Assembly: GCA_938041335.1 (NCBI GenBank) | Contig: CALIAF010000004.1 | Coordinates: forward strand, 31,380-95,379 | From: an uncultured Ulvibacter sp. | GTDB lineage: Bacteria; Bacteroidota; Bacteroidia; Flavobacteriales; Flavobacteriaceae | DNA: 64,000 nucleotides | Direction of reading: 5' to 3' | Part shown: one piece after another, positions 33,932 through 42,727 of the stretch | How positions within the stretch are numbered: the stretch's first letter is position 1 | How the letters are laid out: the number at the start of each line of letters is the position of its first letter | Position numbers and translations under genes: made by a program | The notes under the pieces: model-generated | The model's database searches: none | What the model saw: the letters and a program-made list of their open reading frames with translations, nothing else | What the model was told of the DNA's origin: nothing

Positions 33932-36784
33932 TTATTTGCTCAAATACATTTTTCTACGTGCATATAAATCGTAAAACTGGTCATCTTTTAAGCTATCAAT
34001 AAACAAGATACTCTCTCCTGTACTTTTCATCTCTGGTCCTAATTGCTTATTCACATTATGAAACTTATTAAAACTAAACACTGGTTGTTTGATGGCGTAT
34101 CCATCTAGGTGTGGTTTAAAGTCAAAGTCTGTCACTTTACTATGCCCTAACATTACTTTAGTTGCGTAATTTACATAAGGTTCGCCATAGGCTTTAGATA
34201 TAAATGGAACCGTACGAGAGGCTCTTGGGTTGGCTTCAATGATATATACTTTATCATCTTTTATTGCAAACTGTACATTAATAAGTCCTACTGTATTTAA
34301 GGCTAGAGCAATATTCTTTGTATGATCTTTTATCTGTTGCATCACAAACTCTCCCAAGTTAAATGGTGGTAATGTTGCATTAGAATCGCCAGAGTGAATT
34401 CCACATGGCTCTATATGCTCCATGATTCCTATGATGTACACATTCTCACCATCACAAATAGCATCTGCCTCTGCCTCGATAGCACCATCTAAGTAATGAT
34501 CTAACAATAATTTGTTGTTTGGTATTTTCCGAAGTAAATCTACTACGTGATCTTCGAGTTCTTGTTTATTGATGACAATCTTCATTCCTTGCCCTCCTAA
34601 AACATAGGAAGGTCTAATTAATAAGGGAAAGTCTAATGTATCTGAAAGCGCTAACGCCTCTTCTGTAGTTTCTGCAACACCAAATTCTGGATAAGGTATT
34701 TTTAAATCTTTAAGGATGTTTGAAAAGCTCCCTCTGTCTTCTGCAAGATCAAGTGCTTGAAAACTCGTTCCTAAAACCTTGATTCCGTAACGTTCTAATT
34801 TTTCTGCGAGCTTTAATGCAGTTTGTCCACCTAATTGAACAATAACTCCTTCTGGCTTTTCGTGACGAATGATGTCATAAATATGTTCCCAGAATACCGG
34901 CTCAAAATACAATTTATCTGCTACATCAAAATCTGTAGAAACCGTTTCTGGATTACAGTTAATCATAATGGTCTCATAACCAATCTCTGACGCTGCAAGA
35001 ATACCGTGTACACAGCAATAATCAAACTCAATTCCTTGTCCTATGCGGTTAGGGCCAGAACCCAATACAATGATCTTTTTCTTTTCTGTAACGATACTAT
35101 CGTTCTCTGCGTATCTATTTCCGTCTGGCGTTTGCATATCATTTTCAAACGTAGAGTAATAATAAGGAGTCTGTGCTTTAAATTCTGCCGCACATGTATC
35201 TACAAGTTTATAAACTCGTTGCACATTGAGTTCTTCACGCTTGTTATATACTTGACTCTCAAGGCATTTAAGCATATGCGCAATCTGTCTATCGCCATAG
35301 CCTTTTTGTTTTGCTTCTAACAGCAATTCACGCGGTAACGTTTCTAACGAAAATGTTGAAATCTCTTTTTCTAAAAAATAGAGTTCTTCATATTGTTTTA
35401 AGAACCACATATCAATTTTTGTGATTTCGTGAATACGGCTCAATGGGATTCCCAATTGTATCGCATCATAAATTACAAATACACGATCCCAACTCGCATT
35501 TCTTAGTTTGTCTAAAATCTGCTCATAGTCTTTGTAACTTTTACCATCTGCTCCTAGTCCATTGCGTTTAATCTCCAGAGATTGTGTCGCTTTATGCAGT
35601 GCTTCTTGGAATGATCGTCCTATTCCCATTACCTCACCTACAGACTTCATCTGTAATCCAAGTGTTCTATCTGACCCTTCAAATTTGTCAAAATTCCAGC
35701 GTGGTATTTTAACAATTACATAATCTAAGGTTGGCTCAAAAAGTGCCGATGTAGATTTTGTAATTTGATTGTCCAATTCGTCAAGGTGATACCCAATAGC
35801 TAGTTTTGTTGCAATCTTAGCAATAGGATATCCTGTTGCTTTGGAGGCTAAAGCCGATGAACGAGATACTCGCGGATTGATCTCTATGGCAATGATATCT
35901 TCGTTTTCATCAGGGCTAACTGCAAATTGTACGTTACAACCTCCTGCAAAATCACCAATACTACGCATCATATGGATGGCCATATCGCGCATTTTCTGGT
36001 ATGTTTTATCACTCAATGTCATTGCTGGTGCTACCGTGATAGAGTCACCTGTATGGATCCCCATTGGATCCATATTTTCAATAGCACAAATGATCACTAC
36101 ATTATCATTTGCGTCCCGTAACAATTCTAATTCATATTCTTTCCAGCCTATTAATGCTTTGTCTATCATTACTTCGTGCACTGGAGAAATTTCCAGGCCA
36201 CGGGTGAGTAGTTCATCAAATTCTTCTTCTTTATAGACAAATGATGCACCTGCTCCACCTAATGTAAATGAAGCTCTAATTACCAATGGAAAACCAAATT
36301 TCTGTGCTATTTCTTTCCCTTTTAAGTATGAGGTCGCTGCAGCTTGAGGCGCCATTGGCACTCCAATTTTTTCCATTAATAAACGAAATTTTTCGCGATC
36401 TTCGGTAATGTTTATCGCATCAATATCTACACCTATAAGTTCAACGTTAAAATCTTTCCAAATTCCTTTTTCGTCTGCTTCTATTGCAAGATTTAAAGCC
36501 GTCTGTCCTCCCATTGTGGGCAATACAGCATCAATTTGAGGATGTTTTTTTAATATTTCAACAATAGATTTTGTGGTTAATGGTTTTAAATAAACGTGGT
36601 CTGCCATAGACGGATCTGTCATTATAGTGGCAGGGTTACTGTTTATTAAGATGGTCTCAATTCCATCTTCACTTAGTGATCTAAGAGATTGTGAACCAGC
36701 ATAATCAAACTCACAGGCTTGACCAATTACTATTGGACCAGATCCAATAAGTAAAACCGATTTTATTTTTGCATTTTTTGGCAT
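33932..36784 (-). CDS. carB: carbamoyl-phosphate synthase large subunit, lacking the C-terminal regulatory domain
   Basis: 950 residues, against about 1073 for E. coli CarB. Makes carbamoyl phosphate from ammonia (from CarA), bicarbonate and two ATP for pyrimidines and arginine. Both homologous halves are present: N-half start LLIGSGPIVIGQACEFDYAG with ATP-grasp motifs (FTLGGAGASF, EINPRVSRSSALASKATGYP), and C-half IVLGSGPNRIGQGIEFDYCC with VLGGQGMKIV and EANPRASRTVPFISKAYG. The frame ends after LDGYAIKQPVFSFNKF..., so the MGS-like domain that binds UMP, IMP and ornithine is absent. To my knowledge this short form is usual in Flavobacteriia. carA is not in the window. Confidence 0.96.
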   Translation of the reverse strand: MPKNAKIKSVLLIGSGPIVIGQACEFDYAGSQSLRSLSEDGIETILINSNPATIMTDPSMADHVYLKPLTTKSIVEILKKHPQIDAVLPTMGGQTALNLAIEADEKGIWKDFNVELIGVDIDAINITEDREKFRLLMEKIGVPMAPQAAATSYLKGKEIAQKFGFPLVIRASFTLGGAGASFVYKEEEFDELLTRGLEISPVHEVMIDKALIGWKEYELELLRDANDNVVIICAIENMDPMGIHTGDSITVAPAMTLSDKTYQKMRDMAIHMMRSIGDFAGGCNVQFAVSPDENEDIIAIEINPRVSRSSALASKATGYPIAKIATKLAIGYHLDELDNQITKSTSALFEPTLDYVIVKIPRWNFDKFEGSDRTLGLQMKSVGEVMGIGRSFQEALHKATQSLEIKRNGLGADGKSYKDYEQILDKLRNASWDRVFVIYDAIQLGIPLSRIHEITKIDMWFLKQYEELYFLEKEISTFSLETLPRELLLEAKQKGYGDRQIAHMLKCLESQVYNKREELNVQRVYKLVDTCAAEFKAQTPYYYSTFENDMQTPDGNRYAENDSIVTEKKKIIVLGSGPNRIGQGIEFDYCCVHGILAASEIGYETIMINCNPETVSTDFDVADKLYFEPVFWEHIYDIIRHEKPEGVIVQLGGQTALKLAEKLERYGIKVLGTSFQALDLAEDRGSFSNILKDLKIPYPEFGVAETTEEALALSDTLDFPLLIRPSYVLGGQGMKIVINKQELEDHVVDLLRKIPNNKLLLDHYLDGAIEAEADAICDGENVYIIGIMEHIEPCGIHSGDSNATLPPFNLGEFVMQQIKDHTKNIALALNTVGLINVQFAIKDDKVYIIEANPRASRTVPFISKAYGEPYVNYATKVMLGHSKVTDFDFKPHLDGYAIKQPVFSFNKFHNVNKQLGPEMKSTGESILFIDSLKDDQFYDLYARRKMYLSK

Positions 36785-36831
36785 AAATGTGTGCTTTTTT
36801 TCGGGTGATAAATTTACGATTCGACGGGGTA

Positions 36832-36868
36832 TAAAAAAAAGGTGTTGCTTAAAAACAACACCTTTTTA
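36832..36868 (-). terminator. intrinsic terminator after rpmH
   Basis: Stem GGTGTTG / CAACACC extended by A/T runs on both sides (loop CTTAAAAA); on the minus strand it ends in eight Ts, 18 bases after the rpmH stop. Confidence 0.85.
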
Positions 36869-36885
36869 TATATGACTTATCAACA

Positions 36886-37047
36886 TTATTTCTTGTGACG
36901 AAATTCTGAAGAAACAGAAATTTTCTTTCTGCCTTTTGCTCTACGAGCCTTTAATACTTTTCTACCGCTTACAGATGCCATACGCTCTCTAAAACCGTGC
37001 TTGTTTCTTCTCTTTCTTTTTGATGGCTGAAATGTTCTTTTGCTCAT
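36886..37047 (-). CDS. rpmH: 50S ribosomal protein L34
   Basis: 53 residues, very basic, starting [20 protein letters not shown], the invariant L34 opening, followed by [21 protein letters not shown] short gene that a length cutoff can miss. L34 is part of the large ribosomal subunit. It has its own terminator before carB and is read on the same strand as carB. The usual rpmH neighbours (dnaA, rnpA) are not adjacent here, which is common in Bacteroidota. Confidence 0.97.
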   Translation of the reverse strand: MSKRTFQPSKRKRRNKHGFRERMASVSGRKVLKARRAKGRKKISVSSEFRHKK

Positions 37048-37217
37048 GGTATGACTTCTTTATACGGATACTATATTTTTAAACTAGACCTTTTTTAAAC
37101 CTACTTTTCTTATTTCTGAAATATGCTTCGTCATTATTCTTCGTAGGCGGCTGCAAATATACAAACATTTTTTACACACTCAACTCCAAATTGTAAAAAA
37201 ATTTTAATTGTTTTACC

Positions 37218-37225
37218 TACATTTG
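37218..37225 (+). promoter_or_regulatory. -7 promoter element (TACATTTG)
   Basis: Exact TAnnTTTG match 23 bases before the ATG of the TPR-like gene. A TTG about 22 bases upstream is a possible -33 element. Confidence 0.5.
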
Positions 37226-37248
37226 TAGCCGCTTTAAAAACCGTCTAT

Positions 37249-37818
37249 ATGTTTCATAAAAATATAAAATTAATTCTTGTCATATTGTCTATTGCTGCTG
37301 CTGTCTGGCAGTTTACAGAGACTAATATAGGTAATGGCATTATGTTCATACTATTAGCTGCAATTTTTGTTTTTCTTTATTTCAAAAACGAAATTATCCT
37401 CCTCGCCTTTTTACGATTGAGAAAGCAAGACTTTCCAGGAGCAAAAAAATGGTTGGATAAAATTAAAAATCCGGATGGCTCTCTTGTTAAGAAACAGCAA
37501 GGATACTATAATTACTTAAATGGTCTTATGGTGAGCCAGACGAATATGAACGATGCAGAAAAATATTTTAAGAAAGCTGTTTCATTAGGCCTAAGTATGG
37601 ATACAGATATGGCAATGACCAAGCTTAATCTTGCTGGTATTGCAATGACTAAAAACCGAAAACGCGAAGCAGAGCAGCTATTGTCTGAGGCTAAAAAATT
37701 AGATAAGCACAATATGATGGATGATCAGATAAAACAGATGAAGCAGCAGATGAAACGTGCCGGAGCTCCTAAACAACAATATGGTGGAGGTCGCAAAGGT
37801 CGCGGCGGTCGCAGATAG
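37249..37818 (+). CDS. membrane-anchored TPR-like protein
   Basis: 189 residues. Two close N-terminal hydrophobic segments (about 7-22 and 28-58) are followed by a cytosolic helical part with TPR-like helix pairs (LRLRKQDFPGAKKWLDKIKN; NDAEKYFKKAVSLGLSMDTD; KREAEQLLSEAKKLDKHNMM). The C-terminus is a Gln/Met-rich helix and a basic Gly/Arg tail (GGGRKGRGGRR), which could bind RNA or phospholipid. No recognised family beyond tetratricopeptide-like. It has its own promoter motif and is divergent from rpmH. Confidence 0.8.
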   Translation: MFHKNIKLILVILSIAAAVWQFTETNIGNGIMFILLAAIFVFLYFKNEIILLAFLRLRKQDFPGAKKWLDKIKNPDGSLVKKQQGYYNYLNGLMVSQTNMNDAEKYFKKAVSLGLSMDTDMAMTKLNLAGIAMTKNRKREAEQLLSEAKKLDKHNMMDDQIKQMKQQMKRAGAPKQQYGGGRKGRGGRR

Positions 37819-37944
37819 ATTTTTATTAAATACATTTTAAACCTACCCATTCTTAAAATAGGTAAGTGAATTCCTACGATTCTAACAAAGCCCATTGTTA
37901 TCTTACACATAAATAGTACATTTGACTGAGATTAAACAGTTTAG

Positions 37945-38643
37945 ATGGCAAAACACCTACTCTTACTTTTCATAGTGATATCATTTTCTGCTCAATCACA
38001 ACAGCTTGAGCAAAAAGAACTATTGTCTAAAAATATAAGTAGGAATATTAAAAGTTATCGCTTACAATCTAACCTTGCATTTCACGATCAACGCTTTGAT
38101 GACGCAACGGCATTGTTTGACTCGCTTGTGAAAAATGTGATTAATGGTAGCCGAATGGATAATTTCACGGCACGAAAACTATCTGGAAGGAAAGTAGAAT
38201 TTGACACCTACAAAAAACCAATTTTTTTAATGACCTATGCATCTTGGTGCACCCCTGGATTAGGAGAAATCCCAGCACTGAACGAAGTGGCTAAAAAACA
38301 TAGTGACGAAATTGATTTTGTAGTTCTTTTTTGGGATAAGAAAGCTAAAGTAAGAAAAGCAACAAGAAAGTATTCTTCTAAAATTGATATTCTCTACATT
38401 GATGAGGCAGACAACACGCATTGTAAGGTGATTAGAATGCTAAAACATAGTGTGGGGTTCCCATCATCTTTCTTTATAGATAGGGACAAAATGGTTGTAG
38501 ATATGCGTCGTGGTATTTTACATCCTTATAAGGAGGACTTCACAGTATCCTATAACCTTAATTATAATTCTTTCTCTAAAGGAATTTCTTTATTACATCG
38601 TTTATCTGAAACTCCAGAAAATAGATCAGAAAAAAAATTATAA
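37945..38643 (+). CDS. periplasmic thioredoxin-fold (TlpA-like) protein with a single active-site cysteine
   Basis: 232 residues. Signal peptide about 1-18 (VISFSAQSQ). A thioredoxin/TlpA domain covers about 75-200: FLMTYASWCTPGLGEIPALN, IDFVVLFWD, HSVGFPSSFFIDRDKMVV (cis-Pro region). The usual WCxPC active site reads WCTPG: Cys102 is kept but the resolving cysteine is Gly105. Such a protein cannot act as a normal dithiol reductase; it may work as a monothiol (glutaredoxin-like), as a chaperone, or bind a metal or thiol partner. No other redox gene adjoins it; the neighbour on the other strand is TauE/SafE-like. Confidence 0.82.
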   Translation: MAKHLLLLFIVISFSAQSQQLEQKELLSKNISRNIKSYRLQSNLAFHDQRFDDATALFDSLVKNVINGSRMDNFTARKLSGRKVEFDTYKKPIFLMTYASWCTPGLGEIPALNEVAKKHSDEIDFVVLFWDKKAKVRKATRKYSSKIDILYIDEADNTHCKVIRMLKHSVGFPSSFFIDRDKMVVDMRRGILHPYKEDFTVSYNLNYNSFSKGISLLHRLSETPENRSEKKL

Positions 38644-38645
38644 TC

Positions 38646-39029
38646 TTATTTAGAAAAAAACATCTTAATAGCCACAATTACCAGAATAACAGCAAATGAT
38701 TTTTTTAATATTTGTTGCGGTATATTCACTGCAAACTTAGCCCCCAACAATCCACCTAACAAAAAAGAAACACCAATAATAAGTGCAAACTTCCAGTTAA
38801 AAGCGGCTTCTCCAGCTACTGGATTTACATAATAGGTGTATGCCGCTGGTAAAGTGACCAACATAGCCAATACAGCAAGGCTTAGCCCTTGTGCTTGATG
38901 TTGAGAATAGCCTAAAAACAATACCATAAGTGGTATCATTATCACCCCACCTCCTACACCCATAAACCCACTAAGGATTCCGGCAAGCAAGCCAATGACG
39001 ATCAAAGAAAGAATAAGCGTTGGATTCAT
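38646..39029 (-). CDS. half-length TauE/SafE-type membrane transporter
   Basis: 127 residues with about four membrane helices; typical TauE/SafE proteins are about twice this length and arose by duplication of such a unit. The family motif GFMGVGGGVIMIPLMVLFLG is at about 21-40. Members export sulfite, sulfoacetate or other organosulfonates, or import small anions. A functional single-repeat protein would need to pair as a homodimer. It ends 2 bases before the thioredoxin-like gene on the opposite strand. No frameshift or second half is seen in the flanking DNA, so the short length looks genuine. Confidence 0.85.
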   Translation of the reverse strand: MNPTLILSLIVIGLLAGILSGFMGVGGGVIMIPLMVLFLGYSQHQAQGLSLAVLAMLVTLPAAYTYYVNPVAGEAAFNWKFALIIGVSFLLGGLLGAKFAVNIPQQILKKSFAVILVIVAIKMFFSK

Positions 39030-39035
39030 GAAAAA

Positions 39036-39962
39036 TTAGTTAAGCTGATAATACCCCTCTTGTGGAATCTCAATAAGGTATTCTTTTTTAGATGCATTAT
39101 TTAAATAGGTATCTCTTAACCAAGGGTTATGTATTTTTAAAATTTTATAATTAATCCCTTGCTCCTTAGACCATACAGCAAAATCTTTTATAGGGTAATC
39201 TACTACTATTTTCTTTGTTGGTATTTCTTGATACTTATCTGCAGGTCGTACATTAAACCCATATTTTTTAGGGTTGGTCATAATTTCTTTAAAAGCGAGT
39301 ATTCTAAAAACATAACGGCTCGTCTCAGAATTTAAAAGCACGTCATAATAGTCATCTGCATCCTGTCGTTCCAACTGTTTATTTACTCCTCCATTACCCG
39401 CATTATAGGCTGCGCAAGCTAGTGTCCATGTACCAAAACGATTTTTAGATTTATTTAAATACTTAGCCGCCATTTCTGTCGAGAGATCTAGATTATATCG
39501 TTCGTCCACATAATCATTCACTTCTAGGCCATATTCTTTTGCAGTCCCTTTCAAGAATTGCCAGAATCCAGCAGCACCTGCAGGAGACCTTACATTATCC
39601 AGACTACTTTCTGCCACAGCAAGATATTTAAAATCATCAGGCAAGTTATGTTCTGCTAAAAGCGCCTCTATTCTTGGGAAGTGCTTATTAGCTCGCTTCA
39701 TTAGTATGATCATATTGGACTGCCAGTATGTGTTTACGTGTAATTCACGATCCATACGTTCCATGATATCCGGATTTTCCAAGGGCACTCTTTCCCCAGC
39801 AAATTCTAAGTAAGCAGGCATAGGTAGCGCGTGAACACCATAATCATTGGCTATTTTTTCTGTTATTGCAGCATCTGTTTTAGGAGATTGAACAGCATAA
39901 ATACTTATTGACACTACTGCTATTAATAGGGCTCCAGCGCCTATTTTCGTCATCGTTTTCAT
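39036..39962 (-). CDS. membrane-bound lytic murein transglycosylase (MltD-like)
   Basis: 308 residues. N-terminal signal/anchor (about 5-25) and an SLT domain with the catalytic Glu118 in AVAESSLDNV, the flanking SPAGAAGFWQFLKGTAKEYG, and ACAAYNAGNGGV. These enzymes cut the glycan chain of peptidoglycan with formation of 1,6-anhydro ends. E. coli MltD also has LysM domains at the C-terminus; none is seen here, only a 60-residue tail. It is followed within 6 bases by the TauE/SafE gene on the same strand. Confidence 0.9.
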   Translation of the reverse strand: MKTMTKIGAGALLIAVVSISIYAVQSPKTDAAITEKIANDYGVHALPMPAYLEFAGERVPLENPDIMERMDRELHVNTYWQSNMIILMKRANKHFPRIEALLAEHNLPDDFKYLAVAESSLDNVRSPAGAAGFWQFLKGTAKEYGLEVNDYVDERYNLDLSTEMAAKYLNKSKNRFGTWTLACAAYNAGNGGVNKQLERQDADDYYDVLLNSETSRYVFRILAFKEIMTNPKKYGFNVRPADKYQEIPTKKIVVDYPIKDFAVWSKEQGINYKILKIHNPWLRDTYLNNASKKEYLIEIPQEGYYQLN

Positions 39963-40017
39963 AGATTTATTCTTTTTTTAAAGATATGTAATTGTATACC
40001 ACCATAAAAATTTTGTA

Positions 40018-40701
40018 TTAATTATTAGTAACAATTTTATCTAATTGATTAACAATCCAATTTGCGCGATTTAAAATCATGATATGTGTGCCACCAGGGC
40101 AAAAAATCGCGTCGTTTATATGTTTCTTCGGAAATACCATATCTTGATCTCCATGCAAATGAATGATACCTGGTATCGGCTTTTTTCGCTTATAACTGAC
40201 CATATTCTCAATGGCCCAATCCATATATACCTTATCCCTTACATGTAGATATTCGTTATATATCTGCAATCGCTTCTTCGATTTTGGTCCAATAGCAAAA
40301 CGTGTTAAATCTTTTGCCCTTATTATAAGGCTTGTTGGCGCCAACTTATACAATCCTGTCTTTTGTATAAAACGCAATTTTCTTGGCATTTCATTTCTAG
40401 TTTTAACACTAGATATTAGTACTAATTTTCTCAATGTCAGGTGTTCACTCATGGCTTGAACAACTACGCCCCCAAAAGACACACCTATTAGTATGGCGTC
40501 TTTATGTTTAACGGCAGACGCCATTCTTTTTGCATAATCTGACAAAGATTCCTTTTTATTGGGAATTTTCCACTCAATAATATGCATAACATATTTAGTA
40601 TCAGGAAGTTTAATATTCCTAAAGATTTCAGTACTTGCGGCTAGGCCAGGAACAAAATAAACATGGATTTTTTCTGAAATCATAGACGAACTTGTGTTCA
40701 A
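40018..40701 (-). CDS. alpha/beta-hydrolase fold protein
   Basis: 227 residues, no signal peptide. The nucleophile elbow is GVSFGG (Ser75), a likely acid is Asp in HLHGDQDMVFP, and the catalytic His is in GGTHIMI near the C-terminus, so a complete triad is present. An oxyanion motif HVYFVPGLAAS occupies about 13-23. The size fits small esterases or acyl-transferases; substrate unknown. It is on the same strand as the transglycosylase (55-bp gap) and divergent from the small GNAT-like gene. Confidence 0.85.
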   Translation of the reverse strand: MNTSSSMISEKIHVYFVPGLAASTEIFRNIKLPDTKYVMHIIEWKIPNKKESLSDYAKRMASAVKHKDAILIGVSFGGVVVQAMSEHLTLRKLVLISSVKTRNEMPRKLRFIQKTGLYKLAPTSLIIRAKDLTRFAIGPKSKKRLQIYNEYLHVRDKVYMDWAIENMVSYKRKKPIPGIIHLHGDQDMVFPKKHINDAIFCPGGTHIMILNRANWIVNQLDKIVTNN

Positions 40702-40783
40702 AATAGTAATACAATCAAGATATTTCGTAAATTTACAGAACCTTAAACAAACTTCAAGCCAGTTTTAGGTTAAACCCCATATT

Positions 40784-41083
40784 ATGATTGAAGATGTTGA
40801 AATAACAGACAACGAGTTTTTGCGCCAGTTTGAATTGGAAATTGGTGATAATATGGCACGCATTGAATATGCACTGCAAGAGCGTAAAATTTTTCTTACT
40901 AAATATGATATGCCAGAAGATTTAGAAGATCAAGGCTTTAGAGAAATCTTTATTAAAGCTGTTTTTGCAAACATCAAGGACAGAAATATAAGTATGATGC
41001 CTACAGCCCCAGAAATTGTTTCGTTTTTACGCAAGAATAGGAGAAAATATAAGTCCTTGTTACCTATTGGCATTAATATCTAA
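40784..41083 (+). CDS. GNAT-like YjdJ/YidJ-type small acetyltransferase-fold protein
   Basis: 99 residues. The pattern fits the short GNAT subfamily of E. coli YjdJ: a beta core (DNMARIEYALQERKIFLTKY), the acetyl-CoA-binding stretch (MPEDLEDQGFREIFIKAVF; GQG of the classical form is replaced by DQG), and a C-terminal 'VSFLRKNRRKYKSLLP', equivalent to the family's 'yi.kHpey..Lv'. A substrate is not known for the family. It has its own start 83 bases from the divergent hydrolase gene. Confidence 0.75.
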   Translation: MIEDVEITDNEFLRQFELEIGDNMARIEYALQERKIFLTKYDMPEDLEDQGFREIFIKAVFANIKDRNISMMPTAPEIVSFLRKNRRKYKSLLPIGINI

Positions 41084-41153
41084 TCGTAAAAAATCCAAAA
41101 CTTAAATTTACTTGGCTAGATTTCAAAGTGTTTCTTTTACAACAAAAGGAGTG

Positions 41154-42503
41154 TCATTCCAAAATCAATTCAGAAACAAAATCAAACCTAACCAATCCAT
41201 CTTCATCAATACTTTTAAGGTTAATCTCGTGTAATGTATTTACTAGCGCAGGATTCCAATGTGTTTTAACTTTTACATAGTTTTGGGTAAAACCATGAAT
41301 AAATCCTTCTTTGTTTTCACCTTCAAACAAGACGGTCAGAGTGTTATCTAGCTGACTTTCGTAAAATGCACGGCGCATTTTCGCCGAAAGGCCACGAAGC
41401 ATCTTACTCCGTTTCGCTCTTACTTTTTTAGGCACAACACCTTCCATAGTAGCAGCTTCTGTATTCTCACGTTCCGAATAAGTGAATACATGTAAATAAG
41501 ATATATCTAAGGTGGTCAAGAAATTATACGTCTCTAAAAACAGCTCGTCCGTTTCGCCAGGGAAACCTACAATAACATCTACCCCAATACACGCATCTGG
41601 CATCATTTGCTTGATTTGTGTCACCCTATCTACATACAACTCGCGCATATAACGACGCTTCATCAATTTGAGTAATGTATTACTCCCACTCTGTAAAGGG
41701 ATGTGAAAGTGCGGTACAAACGTTTTAGATTGTGCCACAAAATCTATGGTTTCGTTCTTAAGCAAGTTAGGTTCTATAGAAGAAATACGTAATCGCTCAA
41801 TTCCTTTAACTTCGTCTAAGGCTTGACACAATTCAAAAAAAGTGTGTTCATGCTTTTTATTCCCGAATTCGCCTTTTCCGTAGTCACCAATATTAACTCC
41901 TGTTAAAACAATCTCTTTTATATTTTGAGCAGCTATTTCCGAAGCATTTTTTAATACATTCTCTAAAGCATCACTTCTAGAAATACCACGCGCTAGCGGA
42001 ATCGTACAATAGGTACATTTATAGTCGCAACCGTCTTGCACTTTTAAGAATGCACGTGTGCGATCTCCTATAGCATAAGACCCAACATAAAAATCTGCGT
42101 CTTCAATCTCACAGCTATGTATCTGCGCCTCCCCTTTACTCCTATCTGGAGAAGCGAGTAATTCATTAATATAAAAAGGTAATTTAAATTTTTCTGTCGC
42201 GCCAAGTACCAAGTCAACTCCATGAACATCTGCCAACTCTTCTGGCTTCAATTGTGCATAGCAACCTATGGCGGCCACAAAGGCATCTGGGTTTACTTTT
42301 TGAGCTTGTTTTACAATAGATTTAAAGCGCTTGTCTGCATTCTCAGTAACAGAACATGTGTTTACCACATAAATGTCAGCTTCATCTTTAAAGTCCACAC
42401 GCTCATAGCCTTCTTTCGTGAAATCACGAGCAATGGTAGATGTTTCGCTATAATTTAGCTTACAACCTAGCGTGTAAAATGCAACTTTCTTTTGGGTAGA
42501 CAT
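41154..42503 (-). CDS. mtaB: tRNA threonylcarbamoyladenosine methylthiotransferase MtaB
   Basis: 449 residues. Radical-SAM enzyme that adds a methylthio group at C2 of t6A37 in tRNA. The N-terminal MTTase domain has its three cluster cysteines (GCKLNYSET near residue 14; VNTCSVTENAD; AIGCYAQLKP), the radical-SAM triad is in GCDYKCTYCTIPLARG, and a TRAM domain with LTVLFEGENKEGFIHG forms the C-terminus. GCKLNYSE distinguishes MtaB-type from MiaB. It is a stand-alone gene here. Confidence 0.96.
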   Translation of the reverse strand: MSTQKKVAFYTLGCKLNYSETSTIARDFTKEGYERVDFKDEADIYVVNTCSVTENADKRFKSIVKQAQKVNPDAFVAAIGCYAQLKPEELADVHGVDLVLGATEKFKLPFYINELLASPDRSKGEAQIHSCEIEDADFYVGSYAIGDRTRAFLKVQDGCDYKCTYCTIPLARGISRSDALENVLKNASEIAAQNIKEIVLTGVNIGDYGKGEFGNKKHEHTFFELCQALDEVKGIERLRISSIEPNLLKNETIDFVAQSKTFVPHFHIPLQSGSNTLLKLMKRRYMRELYVDRVTQIKQMMPDACIGVDVIVGFPGETDELFLETYNFLTTLDISYLHVFTYSERENTEAATMEGVVPKKVRAKRSKMLRGLSAKMRRAFYESQLDNTLTVLFEGENKEGFIHGFTQNYVKVKTHWNPALVNTLHEINLKSIDEDGLVRFDFVSELILE

Positions 42504-42594
42504 TCAGTAATATTAAGTATGCAAAAATACGAACTAATCTTTACTTCTGAAATTTTAAACATTCATAAATATTTATGTAAAATCAGAGCCAAAG

Positions 42595-42617
42595 TCTGGT
42601 TGAGCGCCGTCGAAACC
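42595..42617. repeat. REP-like fragment (TGAGCGCCGTCGAA)
   Basis: Copy of the dispersed GAGCnnnGTCGAA core in the 176-bp gap between mtaB and the peptide-binding protein gene. Confidence 0.5.
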
Positions 42618-42679
42618 TACTTGAAAATAGCAAATCAACCGATTGCCTAATTTTCAACAACTAAATTCTATATTAGGAA

Positions 42680-42706
42680 TTGAAAATTAAAATCAATGTA
42701 TATTTG
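42680..42706 (+). promoter_or_regulatory. promoter: TTG (-33) and TATATTTG (-7)
   Basis: TTG at 42680-42682 and an exact TAnnTTTG at 42699-42706, spaced 16 bases. It lies inside the longest possible reading frame of the next gene, so a start at the first TTG is unlikely and translation more likely begins at TTG 42728. Confidence 0.55.
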
Positions 42707-42727
42707 TTTGAATTAAAGAACCAATAT

